Positions 9,427-18,252 are shown, numbered from the stretch's first letter. The stretch: DNA of 64,000 nt from CBDCUI01 sp965223115 (GCA_965223115.1 OZ244982.1:682001-746000); one strand, 5' to 3'. Translations and numbers: made by a program. Notes: a model not told the origin generated them from the letters alone.

Positions 9427-10752
9427 TTAATTTTGCCCTGGAATCCAAGAAGTGCCGGCTAACGGTACTTTCGCCATTGCTGCGGCTTCGACAGTAAGCG
9501 CAACTAAATCTTCGGGCTCAAGGTTATGTAAATGTGATTTTCCACAAGCACGTGCCAATGTTTGTGCTTCCAGTACCATTGTTTGCAAAAGATTTTTTAT
9601 ACGACGTCCACCTAGTTCAGGATCAAGATTTTTTGCTAGTTCTGGATCTTGAGTAGAGATACCAGCAGGACAGCGACCTTCATGGTATGCATCATAAAAG
9701 CCTGGAGCTGTGCCCAGCTTACGGTATTCGTCTTCATATTCAGGGCTATTACAGCCTAGGGCATATAATGCTGCCATACCAATTGAAACCGCATCGGCAC
9801 CTAATGCCATGCATTTAGCAACGTCAGCACCATTACGTATACCGCCTGAAACAATAAGCTGTACTTTACGATGCATATCCATTTCTTGTAAGGCTTCCAC
9901 GGCAATGCGTACTGCAGGTAAAGTAGGAATTCCAACATGTTCGATGAAGACATCTTGTGTAGCCGCAGTACCGCCTTGCATGCCATCTACAACGACTACA
10001 TCGGCACCCGCTTTTACAGCGAGTTGCACATCGTATTTAGTACGTGTTGCACCAACTTTGATATAAATGGGTTTTTCATAGTCCGTAATTTCACGTAACT
10101 CTTGTATCTTTATTTCTAAATCATCTGGTCCAGTCCAATCAGGATGCCGACATGCACTACGTTGATCAACACCTTTAGGTAAGGTACGCATTTGTGCTAC
10201 GCGATCACTGATTTTGTAGCCTAATAACATTCCACCACCACCAGGTTTTGCACCTTGACCACAGACTACTTCAATGGCATCTGCTTTTCTTAAATCATCG
10301 GGGTTCATACCGTAACGAGATGGCAATAATTGGTATACAAGTATTTTTGAAGATTTCCTTTCTTCCGGTGTCATACCACCATCACCTGTAGTCGTACTTG
10401 TGCCCATCATAGCGGCACCTTTACCCAGAGAATCTTTTGCCTCGGCTGAAAGTGCGCCGAAACTCATACCGGCAATAGTAATCGGAATATCTAGATGTAA
10501 GGGTTTTTTTGCATAACGTGTGCCCATTACTACATCTGTATCACAACGTTCTCGGTAACCTTCTAAGGGGTAACGTGACATACTCGCACCAAGAAATAAC
10601 AAGTCATCAAAATGGGGCAACTTACGTTTTGCACCGCCCCCACGAATGCTATATATACCTTGAGTTGCTGCACGTTGTATTTCCTGAATCGTACTTCTGT
10701 CCCATGTATACGATTCTTTCAATATGTTATCTGCTTCCTTTTCTGCACTCAT
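9427..10752 (-). CDS. mgsC: N-methylglutamate synthase subunit C (FMN-binding glutamate synthase-like)
   Basis: 441 residues matching the FMN/iron-sulfur synthase domain of glutamate synthase as a separate subunit. Visible are the substrate loop ITIAGMSFGALS near residue 92, GDGGMTPEE near 123, the glycine-rich GAKPGGGGML near 170, the barrel strand VVVDGMQGGTAATQ near 254, ADAVSIGMAALYALGC near 322 and the cysteine-containing GRCPAGIST near 358, which belongs to the Fe-S cluster region. It should carry the step that places the methylamine group on 2-oxoglutarate. It lies 52 bp behind mgsB and 60 bp ahead of gmaS on the same strand, so it is very likely co-transcribed. Confidence 0.9.
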   Translation of the reverse strand: MSAEKEADNILKESYTWDRSTIQEIQRAATQGIYSIRGGGAKRKLPHFDDLLFLGASMSRYPLEGYRERCDTDVVMGTRYAKKPLHLDIPITIAGMSFGALSAEAKDSLGKGAAMMGTSTTTGDGGMTPEERKSSKILVYQLLPSRYGMNPDDLRKADAIEVVCGQGAKPGGGGMLLGYKISDRVAQMRTLPKGVDQRSACRHPDWTGPDDLEIKIQELREITDYEKPIYIKVGATRTKYDVQLAVKAGADVVVVDGMQGGTAATQDVFIEHVGIPTLPAVRIAVEALQEMDMHRKVQLIVSGGIRNGADVAKCMALGADAVSIGMAALYALGCNSPEYEDEYRKLGTAPGFYDAYHEGRCPAGISTQDPELAKNLDPELGGRRIKNLLQTMVLEAQTLARACGKSHLHNLEPEDLVALTVEAAAMAKVPLAGTSWIPGQN

Positions 10753-10804
10753 TTTATTCTACTGCCCTTTTCTTATACGGTACCTATAATGAAGTTGTTT
10801 TTTG

Positions 10805-11491
10805 TCAAGTTAGATAGGCATCATCTACTTTAAAGTTATATAAGTTTCTTGCGGATCCGTAACGTTTAAAATTTTTAGGGTCTGCATTTATATCAGCCTT
10901 GTTTAATAATTCAGTAAGCGTATCAAGGTGTTCTTTCCTCATTTCTTTTTCAACGCAATCTGCACCAAGACTTTTTACACTCCCCTGTACAAATATATGT
11001 ACTTCATAAATTGAATCACCTAAGGCATCACCCGCGTCACCACAAATCACTAAGTTTCCTGCCTGACCCATAAATGAACACATATGACCAACTGATCCAC
11101 CTACAACAATGTCAACACCTTTCATAGAAATCCCGCAGCGTGCTGCAGCATCGCCTTCAATAATAAGCAACCCACCTCTACCTGTAGCGGCTGCATATTG
11201 TGAAGCATTGCCTTTAACTCTGACTTGTCCCGACATGATATTTTCAGCTACGCCTGCGCCTGCGTTTCCATTTATCGTGATGTTGGCGTGCTTGTTCATA
11301 CCAGCGCAGTAGTAACCAACATGGCCATCAATTTCGATTTCTAAAGCATCATCAATCCCTACCGCAATAGCATGTTTACCATTAGGGTTTGTTACAAGAA
11401 TTTCAGATGTATCTTGTTTCTCATTGCTATGATGAAGTTGTTCGTTCAGTGAGCGTACTTCATTTTTTTCAAGATCAAACGTTTTCTTCAC
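10805..11491 (-). CDS. mgsB: N-methylglutamate synthase subunit B (GXGXG beta-helix domain)
   Basis: About 229 residues resembling the C-terminal beta-helix (GXGXG) domain of glutamate synthase as a free subunit, with regularly spaced glycines (GNAGAG, GRGGLLIIEG, GQAGNLVICG). It is a structural partner of MgsA and MgsC. I chose the GTG at 11491 because AAAGAGG (11501-11507) sits 9 bases upstream; an in-frame ATG at 11533 would overlap the preceding gene by 59 bp and has no comparable site. Even with the GTG start the two genes overlap by 17 bp, which points to coupling with the LuxR-type gene. Confidence 0.88.
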   Translation of the reverse strand: MKKTFDLEKNEVRSLNEQLHHSNEKQDTSEILVTNPNGKHAIAVGIDDALEIEIDGHVGYYCAGMNKHANITINGNAGAGVAENIMSGQVRVKGNASQYAAATGRGGLLIIEGDAAARCGISMKGVDIVVGGSVGHMCSFMGQAGNLVICGDAGDALGDSIYEVHIFVQGSVKSLGADCVEKEMRKEHLDTLTELLNKADINADPKNFKRYGSARNLYNFKVDDAYLT

Positions 11492-11981
11492 AATTATTGA
11501 CCTCTTTAAGCTTTCCTTGGTTAACGAGTTCAACAGCCCAAACTGCAGCTTGTAAGCGTGAATGTTTTTTTAGCTTTGACAATATATTTTTAACATGAAC
11601 TTTGACAGTGGAATAACTGATTCCAAGTTTGCGTGCGATTAATTTATTACTCATGCCTGCAGCAATATGTTCAAGCACTTGCTTTTCTCTTTTTGTTAAA
11701 TCTACATCACTTACTTTTGGTTCATTTATATTCAATGAAATATTTGTGTTAGTTTGATTTGTTATACAAGGGTTAGTAGCAGGTTGACTTATATTTGTTT
11801 GTTGTTTAGTTGTAGTGCTTAATAAATAATCGTCTGATACAGATGATACGATGAATAACAATTTAGAATTTGAAAGTGCTTCAAGCCTTTGTTTACCACT
11901 TTCACTGCGTGGATCAATTTCAAGAGCCATTACCCCATCTAGCTTGTTAACTAGATTTTTTATAATTTCAATGTCTTCCAT
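11475..11981 (-). CDS. LuxR/NarL-type HTH protein nested between mgsA and mgsB
   Basis: 168 residues. The C-terminal part (about 95-155) is a clear LuxR-type helix-turn-helix: LTKREKQVLEHIAAG, then KLIARKLGISYSTVKVHVKN. Residues 1-50 resemble no family I know and show no receiver-domain phosphoacceptor pattern; a Thr/Asn/Gln-rich linker (about 55-92) follows. It starts two bases after the mgsA stop and overlaps mgsB by 17 bp, so it is translated as part of the mgs operon. I infer a DNA-binding regulator of the pathway, possibly sensing through its short N-terminal domain. A structural role within the synthase complex cannot be excluded. It is not a conventional two-component regulator. Confidence 0.85.
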   Translation of the reverse strand: MEDIEIIKNLVNKLDGVMALEIDPRSESGKQRLEALSNSKLLFIVSSVSDDYLLSTTTKQQTNISQPATNPCITNQTNTNISLNINEPKVSDVDLTKREKQVLEHIAAGMSNKLIARKLGISYSTVKVHVKNILSKLKKHSRLQAAVWAVELVNQGKLKEVNNCEENV

Positions 11982-11983
11982 TT

Positions 11984-12883
11984 TTATTGTTTTGCCCAGC
12001 TATATATTTTTTCAGGTTCTGGTTCCCAGATTTTTGCATTTTCGACTCCTGGAAGATTCGCAATGGCGCGAAACTCAGATGCCATAGCGGCCCAGTCATC
12101 TGTTTCGGCCATCACTGCTGGTTTACAACCGATTGGATCTCTCATTACAGCGAAGCCATCACGAGTCCCAACAGCAAAGGTATAAAACCCATCTAAATCT
12201 TCAATAGCGTTTTCAAGTGCTTCATCTAATGTATCGCCTTCACGAATTCGCCACATCAGGTAGCCAGCTGCAACTTCGCTATCGTTATCTGTTTTAAATT
12301 CAACGCCTTGACGTTGTAACTTTCTGCGCAATCGATTGTGATTAGATAACGAACCGTTATGTACTAAACATAAATCTAATCCAGTTGAAAATGGGTGAGA
12401 ATGCTCCGTAGTTACGGCACTTTCTGTAGCCATACGTGTGTGGCCTAAAGCATGCGTGCCTTGTAAGTTTTGTAGTTCAAAACGATTAATAACTTCGTCA
12501 GGCAGGCCTTTATCTTTATAAATCTCTATGGTTGTACCTGAACTGGTCACGTGCAACTCAGGGTGTTGCTGTTTTAGCCAGTCTAAAATGGTATCTACAT
12601 TTGTTGGAGCTACGATTACGGCATGATTAAAGCGAGTTTGTAGAGATGTTTGGTCTCCAAATTTTTCATGTAATTGTTTGTCTAGCGTATCCCATGAATA
12701 TTCTGGAATATTACTTAGAACAGTTATTTTTGAATAATCGTTTGCTACAGGGTTTCGATAAAACGCCACCCCAGCGCTATCCGGACCCCGTTCACGCATT
12801 TCGCTCAACATGGGAGATAGCAATACACCCAATTGCGATTCTAAGGCCACATTTTTGATAAAAAGCCCCACGATTCCGCACAC
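11984..12883 (-). CDS. mgsA: N-methylglutamate synthase subunit A (class II glutamine amidotransferase)
   Basis: 299 residues of the class II (Ntn) amidotransferase fold. The start is a GTG at 12883 followed directly by Cys (CGIVGLF), the expected N-terminal nucleophile after removal of Met; TAGAGG lies about 9 bases upstream. Other landmarks are RERGPDSAG near residue 31, GHTRMATES near 148 and HPFSTG plus LVHNGSLSNH near 163-180. In the pathway this subunit releases the methylamine group from gamma-glutamylmethylamide for transfer by MgsBC. It is the first gene of the mgs half and has its own promoter at 12917-12945. Confidence 0.9.
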   Translation of the reverse strand: MCGIVGLFIKNVALESQLGVLLSPMLSEMRERGPDSAGVAFYRNPVANDYSKITVLSNIPEYSWDTLDKQLHEKFGDQTSLQTRFNHAVIVAPTNVDTILDWLKQQHPELHVTSSGTTIEIYKDKGLPDEVINRFELQNLQGTHALGHTRMATESAVTTEHSHPFSTGLDLCLVHNGSLSNHNRLRRKLQRQGVEFKTDNDSEVAAGYLMWRIREGDTLDEALENAIEDLDGFYTFAVGTRDGFAVMRDPIGCKPAVMAETDDWAAMASEFRAIANLPGVENAKIWEPEPEKIYSWAKQ

Positions 12884-12916
12884 GATATTTGCCTCTAGAT
12901 ATTGATTTGTGTGTGA

Positions 12917-12945
12917 ATACTAGGATGCAATATATTGCATGTCAA
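12917..12945 (-). promoter_or_regulatory. Strong sigma-70-type promoter of mgsA
   Basis: Read on the minus strand, TTGACA (12945-12940) is followed after exactly 17 bases by TAGTAT (12922-12917). That puts the start of transcription near 12910, about 27 bases ahead of the GTG of mgsA. The -35 is a perfect consensus and the -10 matches at four of six positions. Confidence 0.75.
12925..12940. promoter_or_regulatory. 16-bp perfect palindrome in the mgsA promoter spacer
   Basis: ATGCAATATATTGCAT is a perfect palindrome lying between the -35 and -10 hexamers. A protein bound here would block RNA polymerase, so it reads as a repressor site. The XRE-cupin gene that ends about 40 bp upstream, and the LuxR-type protein inside the operon, are the obvious candidate ligands (inference). 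Confidence 0.65.
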
Positions 12946-12948
12946 CCT

Positions 12949-12969
12949 ACATGAATAAAATATTCATGT
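12949..12969. promoter_or_regulatory. Inverted repeat just upstream of the mgsA -35
   Basis: Perfect 9-bp arms ACATGAATA and TATTCATGT are separated by AAA. The centre lies about 49 bases before the predicted transcription start, a usual place for an activator. It lies 37 bp downstream of the XRE-cupin stop, so it might also act as a weak hairpin, but no T-run follows. Confidence 0.6.
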
Positions 12970-13005
12970 GATGAAATATTAGGATAAGCTTAATAACGTG
13001 TTTTT

Positions 13006-13617
13006 TTAAGATTCTTTATTGGGTGTGATGATGACAGAAAGCATGCGAATCGGTAGTTTTTCCAACTTTTCAGGGCCATGTGGAGCATCCGAATCAAAAA
13101 ATAACGAGTCACCTTGTTTTAGTCTAAATGTTTGATTTGTATGACTATAAAGCACTTCACCTTCAAGCATATAGATAAATTCAAGCCCTGCATGCTGAAA
13201 TAGTGGAAATACCTCTGATTCCTCTGAAAGGGTGATAAGAAAAGGCTCTACCATGATTTGTTTATCGATGGTGTGTCCCAAGAGTTGATAGATATGGCCA
13301 GCGCGTGTTCCTTGGCGATTGATCGTGAGGCCTTTTCCTGCCTCGACATAGGTGCAGTCGCGTTCTTCTTCATATTTCCTAAATAATGACGTTACAGGTA
13401 CATTGAGAGCTTTAGATAGGGCTTGTAGAGTAGCTAAGGAGGGTGAGGTGTTGCCGTTTTCAATCTTCGATAGCATACCGGGTGATAGGTTTGCCTGTTT
13501 AGCCACTTCAGCGACTGTCATTTTAAGTTGTTTGCGAAACTCTTTAATTTGATGACCTATAGCCAGCTCTAAAGATACGGATTTCAAAGCTGAATTCATT
13601 TGCTGCTTATCATTCAA
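13006..13617 (-). CDS. XRE-family regulator with cupin sensor domain
   Basis: 203 residues: an XRE helix-turn-helix (about 18-75; MTVAEVAKQANLSPGMLSKIENG), then a C-terminal cupin (about 125-195; EVFPLFQHAGLEFIYMLEGEV and GDSLFFDSDAPHGPEKL). This architecture is common in regulators of amine and amino-acid catabolism. The frame starts at a TTG (13617); an ATG at 13599 is an alternative that would remove six residues. It lies between the mgd and mgs halves of the methylamine locus on the same strand, and the mgsA promoter with two palindromes follows it directly, so I infer control of mgs. The effector is unknown. Confidence 0.85.
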   Translation of the reverse strand: MNDKQQMNSALKSVSLELAIGHQIKEFRKQLKMTVAEVAKQANLSPGMLSKIENGNTSPSLATLQALSKALNVPVTSLFRKYEEERDCTYVEAGKGLTINRQGTRAGHIYQLLGHTIDKQIMVEPFLITLSEESEVFPLFQHAGLEFIYMLEGEVLYSHTNQTFRLKQGDSLFFDSDAPHGPEKLEKLPIRMLSVIITPNKES

Positions 13618-13814
13618 GGGTAGTTCCTATATATTTTATTTATAAATCATATAGTTACGAAATATATGCGATAGCTCGCTTAAAACTGAAGAAATAAAAT
13701 TTCCTGTGGTTAAATAATTATGACATTGTTCTACTATAACTTTTTAATGACAGATTATTAAGCTTTAAAAAGTTTTTTAAGTATTTGCTTAATGGGAATA
13801 TATTTTATTTATAG

Positions 13815-14504
13815 TTATTCCAATGCAGACTTTATGGTTTTTACCGCACCTCCACAATAATTTGTGACAGATGAATATAGATCTTGCATTACTTTTTCTA
13901 AGTATGAAGGAGTGGTGTTTTCATTTCCTTGGATAATAAATAGAACATCTTTCGTATCTAAGGTAATTTTGGTTGCATCAGCCTGACGGCATTCTAACCT
14001 ACAAATTACATTATCATCTTGCATGTAACAGTATTCACCTGAATTTATTTTCTCCAATTTGTTTTTACCTAATGGAATAAATGTTTCTGTCCCTTTTGCT
14101 ATACACAAGCTGATTTTGTTTCCTAGCTGCTCAGCGTCATGTGCGCCTAGAGATAGTCTACTACTGATAGAAATACAGTTATAAATATCAACAAGTAAAT
14201 TAATTTGCGGTAAAGATCCATTTTTTAGCAATAGTGAAATTAAACTTTGTGGAGATGGAACTAGTTTTGAATCTAAACAACCTGCGCTTTTATGTAACTC
14301 TTCAAATCCCTGCAAAATGGGATCTTTAGATAAGTCACTTTTAGAATATTCTTGCTTAAGTTTTGTGAAGAGGGTGTTTTTATATAATTCAAATTCAGGA
14401 TGTGTCGTTTTATTCACTAATCCATCAATACTAAATACTGCACACTTAACACCTAGTACTTTAACCTCTGGTGTTAACGTAAACTTTATATTTTTATTGC
14501 CCAC
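13815..14504 (-). CDS. Solo B3/4 (PheT editing-like) domain protein
   Basis: 229 residues. Residues about 95-225 carry the pattern of stand-alone B3/4 domains, which are related to the editing domain of phenylalanyl-tRNA synthetase beta: VDIYNCISISSRLSLGAHD, a FIPLGKNK stretch, GEYCYMQDDNVICRLECRQ, VLFIIQGNE and the terminal NYCGG. The domain is cytosolic and there is no signal peptide. It lies between mgdD and the regulator gene, same strand. Family knowledge suggests hydrolysis of mischarged aminoacyl-tRNA. I infer it may clear tRNAs charged with pathway intermediates that mimic Glu or Gln; nothing in the sequence proves that. Confidence 0.75.
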   Translation of the reverse strand: MGNKNIKFTLTPEVKVLGVKCAVFSIDGLVNKTTHPEFELYKNTLFTKLKQEYSKSDLSKDPILQGFEELHKSAGCLDSKLVPSPQSLISLLLKNGSLPQINLLVDIYNCISISSRLSLGAHDAEQLGNKISLCIAKGTETFIPLGKNKLEKINSGEYCYMQDDNVICRLECRQADATKITLDTKDVLFIIQGNENTTPSYLEKVMQDLYSSVTNYCGGAVKTIKSALE

Positions 14505-14605
14505 CTAAATATAATTAGAAATGGAAAATGTGAATAAGGTTAAATAATAAAGGAGTAAATTAGATTTGGCTAGATTATTTGAAATTGATTGAATTCCAAA
14601 TAAAT

Positions 14606-15325
14606 TTATGTGTGTTTTGACTTTAAAAGTGTCGTAATGGCTGTGTAGCCAATAGGTGTGCCATGAAATTCTCTAAATGCATCTTTAAAGCATGACCACA
14701 TATAGTCTGCTGATGCATTATCAAATAAGAAATGAAATGCAGGGATGTCATGAATATCGTTACGTATAATAATTGCATTTAAGCGTGCTACTGAAGTTTG
14801 TGCGATAGCATAATTTGAAAATTTATGAGTGCGTAAGTCTACACCACACATTTTCGCGAACATGTCGCTAGAATATTGTCCAGTAATAAGAAACCATGCA
14901 GAGGAATTAAAGCGGGGTACGGAGTAGCATTTTATAGGTTTCTCTTGCTGATATGCATTGTCGAATAATATACATTGGTTTTGTTTGTCATTCATTGCAT
15001 TTAGAACTAAGACTTCAGTATCCGCTAACCTAGCAATTATTGAACCGTTATTTTGTATATAACAGCAATTGTTTTGTGCGCCAATCTCTGCACCTTGTAA
15101 ATGTGTCCATTGAATAGCTTCTTGGCCTTTAAAGCCAGTTCGCGGTAGCATGCATAAATCAGCTATACCAAGTAGTTTGGCTTGAGCAATTTCTTGTTCA
15201 GTGCTTTGGCCGTAATTATCAACAAGTGCTGCACCATTTAGCTCTATAAACTGGGCTCCTTCAGCTTGTAGAGTTCGATAGTGTGGACTACGTGTAATGA
15301 AATTTGTTGCTTGTAACTGTGACAT
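14606..15325 (-). CDS. mgdD: N-methylglutamate dehydrogenase gamma subunit (SoxG-like)
   Basis: 239 residues resembling sarcosine oxidase gamma, a small relative of the aminomethyltransferase (GcvT) fold. Family-like stretches are LGIADLCMLPRTGFKG near residue 50, SSAWFLITGQYSSDMFAKMCGVDLR near 140-165 and RNDIHDIPAFHFLFDNASADYMW near 188-210. The gamma subunit has no cofactor of its own and completes the heterotetramer. It starts 2 bp after the alpha-subunit stop, so the genes are coupled. It is the last gene of the mgdABCD set; the spacing to the B3/4 gene is about 100 bp. Confidence 0.88.
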   Translation of the reverse strand: MSQLQATNFITRSPHYRTLQAEGAQFIELNGAALVDNYGQSTEQEIAQAKLLGIADLCMLPRTGFKGQEAIQWTHLQGAEIGAQNNCCYIQNNGSIIARLADTEVLVLNAMNDKQNQCILFDNAYQQEKPIKCYSVPRFNSSAWFLITGQYSSDMFAKMCGVDLRTHKFSNYAIAQTSVARLNAIIIRNDIHDIPAFHFLFDNASADYMWSCFKDAFREFHGTPIGYTAITTLLKSKHT

Positions 15326-15327
15326 GG

Positions 15328-18252
15328 TTACATTTCTTGGCGTTTATTTTCAGAGTCATAAAATGGTATTTCAACTACATCGGCTGTAATGATGCTTCCA
15401 CTGGTAAGTTTGATTGTAATTTGCATACCAGGCTCTGTGTTGGCTTTGGCAAAAGCCAATCCAATCGTTTTTTTAAGAATAGGTGAATAACCAACAGAAG
15501 TTATATGGCCAACTATCTTTTCATTATCTAAAATAAGATTAGATTCTTTAGGTGTTTCGCCTGTTGATTGTTCAATCGAAAAACCAACAAGCTTTCGTTC
15601 TGAAGGGTGGTTGTCTATCAGTTGTAACGAACGTCCGCCAACAAAGAATGGTTTTTTGTTAGCTATTGCCCATGTCATTTGCACTTCTTGAGGAGTGGTC
15701 ATAGCATCTGTGTCTTGTCCTACAATGATATGTCCCTTTTCTAACCGTAATAAACGTTGTGCTTCGATGCCTACAGGTTGGATATTATGTTCTTTGCCAG
15801 TTTCTAACAATAAATCCCATAAAGCTTCGCCTTGAGAGTAGGGCACATGAATCTCATAGCCGAGTTCGCCGACAAAGCCAACACGTAGTAAACGTGCAGG
15901 GATATTCGCTATAGTGCCGCTGCGTAATGCTAAATAAGGAAAACCTTCAGGTGATAAATCAATGTCATTACAAACTTTTTGTAATACTTCTCGGGATTTT
16001 GGGCCAGCAAGATTTATACCTGCATAGGCTGCCGTGACATTGGTGATATCTACATCTAAACGCCATTGTGCATTCCACCACAACATAGTTCTATACACAT
16101 TATCTACACCACCTGTTGTCGCGGTTAAATAAAAATGTTCATCATTAAATCGGCAGGCAATACCATCATCGATAATCGTTCCAGCTAAGTTGGTCATTAA
16201 TAAGTAGCGTGTGGTGTCATTTTTTTGCTTTGCATATGCAAAAGTATAGATTCGGTTTAAAAATTCCGCTGCATCAGGGCCACGTACTTCGAGCCCACCT
16301 AATGTAGTTACATCAATTACACCTACGTTGTTGCGAATAGCTAAGTTTTCATTTTGAATACATTGTTCACGATTTTGTTTGGCACCATAGTAAGCAGGAC
16401 GCCACCATGTGCCAGCAGGTATCATCTGCGCGCCTGCTTCTAAGTGCCTGTGATGAATAGCAGTAAAACGTTCGGGCTCAAAACCGCGGCCAGCAATTAC
16501 ACCCAATTTCTCTGCACGAAAAGGTGGACGTGAAGTCGTTACACCTACTTCGGCAACAGTGCGGTTAGTTTCTTTTGCAACCAGACGGGCTGTAGCAAGT
16601 GCAGAGTGGCGGCCTTGTGAGGGACCCATACCAACGGTTGAGTAACGCTTTACTAGTTCAAGTTCTGCATAACCATCTTTACATGCATTAATAATATCTG
16701 CGAGCTGTAAGTCTTCGTCAAGATCTACAAACTCTTTACCTTTAGGGTGTGCAAAGATTGGCCAAGGATGATTACTACTTGTATATGTAGTTATAGGATC
16801 TGTTTGTATAAAGTTGGAATCATTAACGTTGAGCCCTAAATTGGCACTGGCGATTTTTGCTGCATGTCTACCAGATTCTATGAGTGCGTTTAGCTCATTA
16901 ATGCCATTAACTGCTCCTGCGAGATGTAAGCATTTTGGTAATTGTGTAATCGAAAACATAGCAGTCTCATCATCATATGAAATTTTGCCGCCAGCTTGTA
17001 AAGCAAGTTGGTAAGTTGGTGTGAAGCCTACTGAAATACACAAAAGGTCGCATTCATAATGCTGTGATTCATTTGAGCACTGTCCTTGCGCGATTATTTT
17101 GCGCAGTTCAACTTGGCTAATATGATTATTATTTGTTTTTGCTTGTGCCGCATAAACAGTATATCCGCAGTGGATGGCTATATTTGAATTGGAAATTTTT
17201 TCATAAAAAGTAGTTTTATCAGGTGCTTTACGCAAGTCGGCAATAGCAGTGATTTCTACACCATGATCTAATAAATCTAATGCGGTGGCATAACCATCAT
17301 CACTTGCCGTTAATATGACTGCGCGTTTTCCTGGTCGTACACCATATAAATGAATTAAGCGCTGTGCAGCAGATCCAAGTAATATTCCTGGAAGGTCATT
17401 GTTATGAAAGATTGCTGGTTGTTCCATTTTTCCAGAAGCAAGTATCATTTCTTTAGCGCGTAATTTGTACATGCGATTTTCTTTAATTATGGGTAACCAG
17501 TTGTCGGCAAACCATCCGTTACAAACTGAATCTGTCATCACATCGATATTGGGGTGTTTGCATACTGATTCGACTAGCTCATTGCGGAGAGTAGGTGCAA
17601 TAGATGCTTCGACATCTATGCGTGCATAATTTAGTGAACCACCTAGAACGGGTTCTTGTTCAATCAGTACAACTTCAGCACCTGCATTAGCAGCAGTAAG
17701 TGCGGCAGTAAGCCCCGCAGGGCCACTACCGATTACCGCAACATCACAGAATTTATAGCTTTTATCATAATAACCATGCACTACATTTTGATTTACATAA
17801 CCAAGTCCAGCGCGTTTGCGTACTATCGGTTCCCAGAATTTTTCCCAGATACCATGAGGTCGGAAAAAGGCTTTGTAATAGAAACCAACTGGGAGAAACT
17901 TTCTGAAAAAGCTTATTCTTGCTTCTTTATCATTTTCTAAACTGCCTGTGTAGTTTTGCCCACTAACTTTTAAATTGCTTGAAATGTTGCGCCGATCTGC
18001 TGCGACATTTGGTTCATTTTCGAGTTGTACTAATGTGTTAGCTTCCAATCCAACCATCGACATAATGCCGCGAGGGCGGTGATATTTAAATGAACGCGAT
18101 AATAGCCAAACATCATTTGCTGCCAATGCACTGGCAATAGTATCTCCAGCTAACCCTGTATAGTTTTTGCCTTCAAAAGTAAAGGTAATAGGTTCGCTAT
18201 GATCTACAAGTAATCCTGTAGAACTTTGTAAGCGATTAGGTGAGGTCGCCAT
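15328..18252 (-). CDS. mgdC: N-methylglutamate dehydrogenase alpha subunit (SoxA-like)
   Basis: 974 residues, typical of heterotetrameric sarcosine oxidase alpha. Order: a 2Fe-2S ferredoxin-like N-terminal domain (about 20-110); a dinucleotide-binding domain with VIGSGPAGLTAA near 172; a second nucleotide-binding motif (AVILTASDDGYATAL) near 308; and a C-terminal aminomethyltransferase-like half (about 600-974) containing RLLRVGFVGELGYEIHVPYS and EAQRLLRLEKGH. The C-terminal half hands the released one-carbon unit to tetrahydrofolate in the family. It is followed at once by mgdD and preceded by mgdB, in the standard soxBDAG order. Assignment to N-methylglutamate rather than sarcosine rests on the mgs and gmaS neighbours. 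Confidence 0.92.
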   Translation of the reverse strand: MATSPNRLQSSTGLLVDHSEPITFTFEGKNYTGLAGDTIASALAANDVWLLSRSFKYHRPRGIMSMVGLEANTLVQLENEPNVAADRRNISSNLKVSGQNYTGSLENDKEARISFFRKFLPVGFYYKAFFRPHGIWEKFWEPIVRKRAGLGYVNQNVVHGYYDKSYKFCDVAVIGSGPAGLTAALTAANAGAEVVLIEQEPVLGGSLNYARIDVEASIAPTLRNELVESVCKHPNIDVMTDSVCNGWFADNWLPIIKENRMYKLRAKEMILASGKMEQPAIFHNNDLPGILLGSAAQRLIHLYGVRPGKRAVILTASDDGYATALDLLDHGVEITAIADLRKAPDKTTFYEKISNSNIAIHCGYTVYAAQAKTNNNHISQVELRKIIAQGQCSNESQHYECDLLCISVGFTPTYQLALQAGGKISYDDETAMFSITQLPKCLHLAGAVNGINELNALIESGRHAAKIASANLGLNVNDSNFIQTDPITTYTSSNHPWPIFAHPKGKEFVDLDEDLQLADIINACKDGYAELELVKRYSTVGMGPSQGRHSALATARLVAKETNRTVAEVGVTTSRPPFRAEKLGVIAGRGFEPERFTAIHHRHLEAGAQMIPAGTWWRPAYYGAKQNREQCIQNENLAIRNNVGVIDVTTLGGLEVRGPDAAEFLNRIYTFAYAKQKNDTTRYLLMTNLAGTIIDDGIACRFNDEHFYLTATTGGVDNVYRTMLWWNAQWRLDVDITNVTAAYAGINLAGPKSREVLQKVCNDIDLSPEGFPYLALRSGTIANIPARLLRVGFVGELGYEIHVPYSQGEALWDLLLETGKEHNIQPVGIEAQRLLRLEKGHIIVGQDTDAMTTPQEVQMTWAIANKKPFFVGGRSLQLIDNHPSERKLVGFSIEQSTGETPKESNLILDNEKIVGHITSVGYSPILKKTIGLAFAKANTEPGMQITIKLTSGSIITADVVEIPFYDSENKRQEM

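Noticed and set aside
9710..10066. 118-codon + strand frame opposite mgsC
   Set aside because: It lies wholly within the conserved mgsC gene, lacks a ribosome site and shows no family pattern.
11475..11981. Two-component response regulator
   Set aside because: The HTH is NarL-like, but the N-terminal half is only about 90 residues, low in complexity and without the Asp/Lys pattern of receivers.
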